Below are positions 58,803-64,000 of a stretch of DNA of 64,000 nucleotides, piece by piece. Positions within the stretch are counted from its first letter, which is position 1. The number at the start of each line of letters is the position of its first letter. The position numbers and the translations under genes are program-made. The notes below the pieces were generated by a model, which saw only the letters and a list, made by a program, of their open reading frames with translations, made no database searches and was not told where the DNA came from. The DNA is from Medicago truncatula (lineage: Eukaryota; Streptophyta; Magnoliopsida; Fabales; Fabaceae): positions 52,263,755 to 52,327,754 of the forward strand of contig NC_053048.1 of assembly GCF_003473485.1 (NCBI RefSeq), in the 5' to 3' direction.

Positions 58803-59187
58803 CGTTGATTGACTCACTGTGTATGAATTTCGTGCGTACATCGAAAATCTCCAAAATAAAAATTATTTATGTTAAAATGAGTTGTGATTTGGAAAATCTT
58901 ATTTAATTTTTTTTATTCACCTAAAAATTGATTTGATTTGAATTATTATTTTATTTGTATGAGAAAAAAATAACATATAATTTGTTACACCCTAAATAGG
59001 AAGAGCTCTATAGATCTAAACAAGATCTATACATTCGTGTCGCATCATTGATATTCCTAAATATGCAATTTTAAAATGTATCAATGGGTACTACTATAAA
59101 TCTATAAATGTATATTTGTTCACTTCTAAGAGCTCTCCTCGGTTCAGATAAGTCAAAGTAAGATCATGCAAATTTTGAACGGTTTTC
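58803..59187. other. Spacer, no gene seen
   Basis: AT-rich, presumably the old promoter of the BAHD pseudogene. Confidence 0.45.
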
Positions 59188-59505
59188 TTAATTCAAAGTT
59201 TGAAGTCTTTCATTTTCTTGCTTTAGATCCCCAATCTCTTTTTGTAAATAGTGACATTTGTTTGTCAAAAAACTTTCAATATTTCTAAGATTTTCAAAAT
59301 CATTTTTAAGTTGTCCATAAAATAGGCAATAACTTAGATTAGTTACCTCATTAATTCCATAATCAAATTTAGCATTGAGGCACATGTTTGCATCTTCATC
59401 TTGTTCCAATTTTGAAAACATACCTTTTCTGCTTGTTTCGAGGACATTCATTCTTACAATGTCATAGCTTATCACATTCATAGGACATGACTTGACTCTT
59501 GCCAT
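59188..59505 (-). mobile_element. Possible copia gag-region fragment (fossil)
   Basis: A 105-codon frame with a coiled-coil end (LQKEIGDLKQENERLQ) and a middle like the linker after the zinc knuckle in plant Ty1/copia gag (EDANMCLNAKFDYGINE). No other part of such an element lies nearby. Broken; identification tentative. Confidence 0.35.
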
Positions 59506-60431
59506 CTCTTTTTGAAAACATACCTTCTCTGCTTGTTTCGTTGTACATCAAGAAGTATTACTTCAGTAAATGACTTCTCAAAGTATGCAAGTATAATGTA
59601 GTATAATTTCGTATTGTATCAATTATTATATATACCTATATAAAAATAGACTATTTCTACATTATAATGCGAACTGTGTCGTGAGGATTTCACCACGTTT
59701 AACACACCAAACATGACTCGAAACATCTTTAAATTACTTATTTTTAAGTTCTATGTTAACGATTTTTATTGGTGATGTTTCTAGATAACAGAGTTGACAT
59801 TGAAAAACTGAAGAATATGATATTTAGGTTGATCATCAGTTGTCTAATGTAGAGTATCGTCGTTGCACTAGATCACAGGGGTAGAAGCTCGATGAATTAG
59901 GATATTGCTTGGAATCCTCCTGAGACCAATTCTGAATTTGCTACAATTTTCTTAAATGTGATTGAGGCAATGCAGTATAATTAAAGAATGATTAGCTATT
60001 AATTAATTATTATTTTATTTGAGGATCAATGTGGCAGTTCCCTGTAAATGTCTTCTGTTTTTTTATTCTCAAATGTATGTTTAATCAGTAGATAATAATT
60101 TTTGTACAACTCTTATAAATCAAATTTTTAAATTCGAATTCAAATATAAAAATGTTATAAAAACTAAAACTGACTAACAAAAGAAACATTTATAACAGAC
60201 AATTTATTGTCCATTAAAATTCATCTCACAAAAGCAACACAAATAACTATTATCTTCATAAAACTGAAGTTCAACATGCATTGTTTTTCTATTATCGTAC
60301 CCGCGCAAAACTATATAAGAAAGGAAACTTATCCTTGTTGTAATTATCTATCTATTTTTCTCTTGAACTGATTTCATTATATAATCATCACAGATAGAAA
60401 TAATAGTTTGTAACATACTAAGATATATATA
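59506..60431. other. Spacer and promoter of PME F
   Basis: AT-rich. A TATA-like TATATAA stands at 60313-60319, 113 bp before the ATG. Nothing else recognised. Confidence 0.5.
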
Positions 60432-62397
60432 ATGAAAACTAAAACATTGCTAGTCTCGTCCTTTTTCCTCATCTTGATTATTAATATTACTTTTGGTATT
60501 GTCCACAGTGATAATTTCAATGAGTTTAGAATCCCTAATAAGGTTGTCAAGTCCTTATGCAAAGACACTGATGACCATAAACTTTGCCATGATGTCCTCT
60601 ACCCCGTGAAAACCTCAAACCCAATAGATTATATTGATGTTGTGGTGAAGAACTTGATGGAAAGCGTAGAAAACGCATTTAATGACATGAGTAATAAACT
60701 TAGTTCTATGGAGAATAATGAAAGCAACAATTTAGGTATCAAGATGGCCCTTGAGGACTGCAAGGACATGTTACAGTTCGCTATCAATGAACTTAAGGCA
60801 TCTAAAGTTATCATCACTGAAAGTAGTAGCATTCGCAGTATACACAATCGTTCGGTAGAACTCAAGAATTTATTTGGGGCTGTCATTGCCTACCAACAAT
60901 CTTGCCTTGATGGCTTTTCTGATACAAAAAGTGATAATAATAAGGCCATGTTACATTTGCAAACAGATAACTACTTGGACAATGTTGGAAAGCTCACTGG
61001 TTTGGCACTTGATGTTGTATCCGAGATCTCTCATTCAACGAATGTTAAATCATTAGTGGATAATGAAGGGTATCCAACTTGGTTTTCCGTTGATGATCGT
61101 AAGCTGATGGCTATGGGTCCGATTGGAGCCACTGACAACGACGTTTTAGTAACGGTTGCCAAGGATGGCAGTGGTCAATATAAGACTATTGTTGATGCTA
61201 TTAATGCATACCCAAATAACCATCAAGGAAGGTACATTATCTACACTAAGAGTGGTGTATATGATGAGTACATTTTTGTTGACAAGGATAAACCAAATGT
61301 TTTCATGTTTGGTGATGGCCCTACAAAAACCATTATCACCGGCAGCAAAAGCTTTCTCCAGGGTATCAAGACAATGAGAACCGCCACTTTTTGTAAGTTC
61401 AATTAATTACTTTCATTCATTATACGTTTAATTGATTATTTCATTAGTTTTATTCACTTGCTTTAAATTTTGATTTTTGTATTACTCTTATAACCGAATG
61501 CGCATTAAGTAAACTGGTTTTGATAATAAAATCAAAAGTTGTTACTATTATAAAAAGGCATATGTTCTTTTTTCAATCCGTTGATCAGTTCCCTTCAAAA
61601 CACTTGTTGGTTTTATTGCGCATTAAGCAAACTAATAACTTTAAAAAAAAAATAAAAAAAAAAATCTTCATTTCGTTGATGATAATGTTGCAGCAACCGT
61701 TGCAGAAGGCTTCGTTGCAAGGGGAATTGCTTTTGAGAACACCGCTGGTCCTCGAGGTCACCAGGCAGTGGCAGTTCGCGTGCAAGGTGATCGTTCAGCT
61801 TTCTACGACTGTATATTTCGTGGTTACCAAGACACATTGTATGTGCATGCACATCGTCAATATTATCGTAACTGTGAAATCTCTGGCACAGTAGACTTCA
61901 TATTTGGTTACTCGTCAACTCTAATACAAGATTCGAAGATAATTTTAAGAATGCCTTATCCACATCAAAATAACACGATAGTAGCTGATGGAACAGAACA
62001 AAAGAACATGCCAACAGGAATTGTTGTTCAAAACTGTGTCATTTTGGCAGAGGCTGAATTGTTACGAAACAAGTTGAAAGTAAAGTCTTACTTGGCAAGA
62101 CCATGGAAGGAATATTCAAGAGCTGTGTTTATTGAGAATGTGATAGGTGATGTTATTCAGCCAGAAGGGTATATTCCATGGACAGGAGAATATCCAAATA
62201 TTGAGAACTCTTACATGGCTGAGTTTGGGAACAGTGGAGAAGGTGCTGGTGTTGAAAGAAGAGTGGATTGGGCTAAGGGACTCATTAGCAAGGAAGAAGC
62301 TTTTCAATTTACTGCTGCTCAATTTATTCAGGCTAACACATGGTTGCCTATAACTGGCATTCCTTTTTATAATGGCTTCATAAGAGAGATTAATTAA
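60432..62397 (+). CDS. Pectin methylesterase F, divergent (PMEI-PME type)
   Basis: Exons 60432-61392 and 61694-62397 join in phase (donor GTAAGT) to 554 residues. It shares the intron position with A-E but is on the other strand and far more diverged. A cleavable-looking signal peptide (LLVSSFFLILIINITFGIV) is followed by the inhibitor-like region (CKDTDDHKLCHDVL, LEDCKDMLQFA). The RRLL motif of A-E is absent; only DRKLM (about residue 218) could serve as processing site. The catalytic set is Q344 (QAVAVR), Q366/D367 (QDTLYV), D388 (VDFIFG) and R456/W458. The usual LGRPW reads LARPW, a change next to the catalytic Arg. Probably active, but less certain than A-E. It ends 225 bp before the next gene. 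Confidence 0.93.
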
Positions 62398-62621
62398 AAA
62401 TAGTGAACAAATTTTATCATTTATTATATTTTTAATTGAAAATTGAATTAAAATTAGAAGCGAAGGGGTATTTTCGTAAACAGGGAGAATAGGCTGGCCC
62501 AACGATCAGCTGGTAATACAAACTATCGCGCTTTTTCCATTTTCAGCTTAGCCGAAACGCGAAAGAAGCTTAGAGATTCTTTCAATTCACTACTTCAGTC
62601 GAAGATAAAAAATAAAAAAAT

Positions 62622-63118
62622 ATGAGAATTAATGGTAGATTTATGAACTTCCGTTATCTTTTTCAGTTGCGGAAGCGATTCGAATCAAAATCCGAACTCT
62701 CACTTCCGAATTTCCGGTTTCGTCTTTACTCTTCCGGTAACTTTTCGTTTATCCTATCTATCTATTTATTCAAAATTTTGTAAGTTTTTATCTTTATTTT
62801 TTTGAATAATTTTTATAACAGAAGTGGAACCTGAAATTTCACCGGATCTGTTAAAAATAATGGAACAAAGATTCTCTGCTATTAAGCACAGAGCTACTTG
62901 TCTTGATAATCTTATTAATCAGGTAATGCAATTTTGATGTTTAATTTTATAATGTTATGATAATGATTTGATGAATTAGTTATCTTATGTTTAATTTATA
63001 TGTTGTTGATTGAAGACAGCCAGAAACGTCTCAGTCGGAGTATGCAAGAGCTAACAAGGAGCTTCGAAAGCTCAGTGGTTCCGTGCAACTTATTAATCAA
63101 TTGAAGGCCAAACAGAAG
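62622..63118 (+). CDS. Mitochondrial peptide chain release factor 1, 5' part
   Basis: Exons 62622-62736, 62822-62922 and 63020-63118 join in phase to the first 105 residues; the gene continues beyond the window. The N-terminus MRINGRFMNFRYLFQLRKRF is basic and rich in Arg/Phe, like a mitochondrial targeting peptide. ISPDLLKIMEQRFSAIKHRA and SQSEYARANKELRKL match the start of the bacterial-type RF-1 (PCRF domain). The protein would release finished chains at UAA/UAG on mitochondrial ribosomes. The codon-recognition and GGQ parts lie outside. An alternative start at 62643 is possible but would shorten the presequence. Confidence 0.85.
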
Positions 63119-63805
63119 GTAATTTTGAACAGTGAAACGGTTATAGCGCCACCAAGCACAAACACAGACACGTCGACACCAGTAATCATTTGAGTAAATG
63201 ATTTAATTATACAAAAATGCCGTGTAAGTGTCTCGTGAAATGACAACAAAGCAATGCTAAGCTATGTCTTTGTCTTTGGTTTATGATATTCAGCTAATGA
63301 TTTGGCTACACTGACTATCTTATTTTGGTAAAGGGCCAATTATATTTTGTTGAAGAATCATTGAATAAGTTTGAATTGAAAGTACGGTGTGGCTTAAGTT
63401 TAGATTGGAGTTCAATAAAATTTATCCTTCATATAAGGGGGGAGAGAGTGTTCTTTGTTTTAGATGCCTACATACATCTATGTTTTTTACTTCATTCTTG
63501 TGTTCACCTAAGCATATATGTTTAACAAACATATATTTGAATATGTATATACTCTTTGTTTATGTATTTCCAAGATTTAGTTCATGACATGCCACGACAG
63601 TGTTGTTTGATTTTTGTAGACAACTCCACTTTGTCGAAATAGGCTGTTGTTATTTCTTCCATGGCATTTTTTTTTTCTGTCTTTAGGTGGTTTACTTCTT
63701 ATTTACATTACCTATGTGATTTATTTACCATGTATTTTGGAGTTCTAGAAATAAGATTGAAGGTGTACATAATATAGGTTTTTACTTTAGAAGTTAAATT
63801 TCGGC
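63119..63805. other. Intron 3 of the release factor gene
   Basis: No exon was recognised in 63119-64000, so this is probably a long intron. T-rich, with several short frames of no value. Confidence 0.6.
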
Positions 63806-63946
63806 AATTAGGGCTGTCTGTAAAGCATAGCTCAACTGACAATGCCGAAATTGTTAGGTTGGACACCTTCACCCAGGTTCGAACCCGGGACCTTGCAGTT
63901 TTGTGCGAGTATCAGTGCCACTTTGTCTACAGACAAAAAAATAGTA
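63806..63946 (+). mobile_element. SINE-like tRNA-derived sequence
   Basis: It starts GGGCTGTCTGTAAAGCATAG, with a box A (ATAGCTCAACTGAC) and box B (GGTTCGAACCC), then CTACAGACAAAAAAA as a short A-rich tail. It differs in sequence from the other SINEs here. No TSD identified. Confidence 0.6.
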
Positions 63947-64000
63947 AAAGAATAATGCTGTCGGGTTTCTTGAATATCATGTGATACAGGTTTTTACCAT

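Noticed and set aside
1-64000. CRISPR array, operon or bacterial feature
   Set aside because: No regularly spaced repeats with unique spacers. Genes have spliceosomal introns and the DNA is clearly plant nuclear.

Overview
The window is nuclear DNA from a flowering plant, most likely a legume close to Medicago. Genes have GT-AG introns, the intergenic DNA is AT-rich, and there are many plant transposons (MULE and hAT MITEs, tRNA-derived SINEs, LINE and Helitron remnants, Ty3/gypsy-type LTR elements, a PIF/Harbinger element). The legume assignment comes from remembered similarity and no search was run.

Layout. 182-3126 (+): 3' end of a triose-phosphate-translocator/nucleotide-sugar transporter-like gene. 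4608-6178 (+): a three-exon NYN-domain (limkain-b1-like) protein. 7159-13561: a run of non-autonomous DNA transposons, four of them with target-site duplications (TSDs). 13839-16474 (-): a six-exon, 134-residue J-domain membrane protein. 16500-21200: gene-free, with MITEs, a SINE and an 875-bp hAT element. 21593-55694 (-): five two-exon pectin methylesterase genes of the PMEI-PME type, called A to E here (A 21593-23578, B 25155-27110, C 33397-35350, D 44735-46736, E 53693-55694). 56200-60400: decayed LINE, BAHD acyltransferase and copia-like remnants. 60432-62397 (+): a sixth, divergent PME (F) on the opposite strand. 62622 to the window end (+): first three exons of a mitochondrial peptide chain release factor 1 gene.

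The PME array is the main interest. Genes A to E each have a signal anchor, an inhibitor-like pro-domain, RRLL/RKLL processing motifs and a complete catalytic set (Q, Q-D, D, R), so all five could be active. They would de-esterify homogalacturonan in the cell wall; a pollen role is a family-based inference. The array records its own history. An LTR retrotransposon (38453-43089, TSD TTATC) inserted first. A tandem duplication then copied gene D to make E, with its left breakpoint inside the last 27 bp of that LTR. A near-complete PIF/Harbinger element (47788-52630, TSD TTA) lies in the second copy only, and the first copy still shows the matching empty site. A MULE and a SINE in the array also have empty sites in paralogous flanks. 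Genes B and C look converted in exon 2, and an orphan PME 3' flank at 30231-30712 marks a lost copy. I found no unknown biochemical system; what stands out is this datable series of duplication, conversion and insertion in one gene family.
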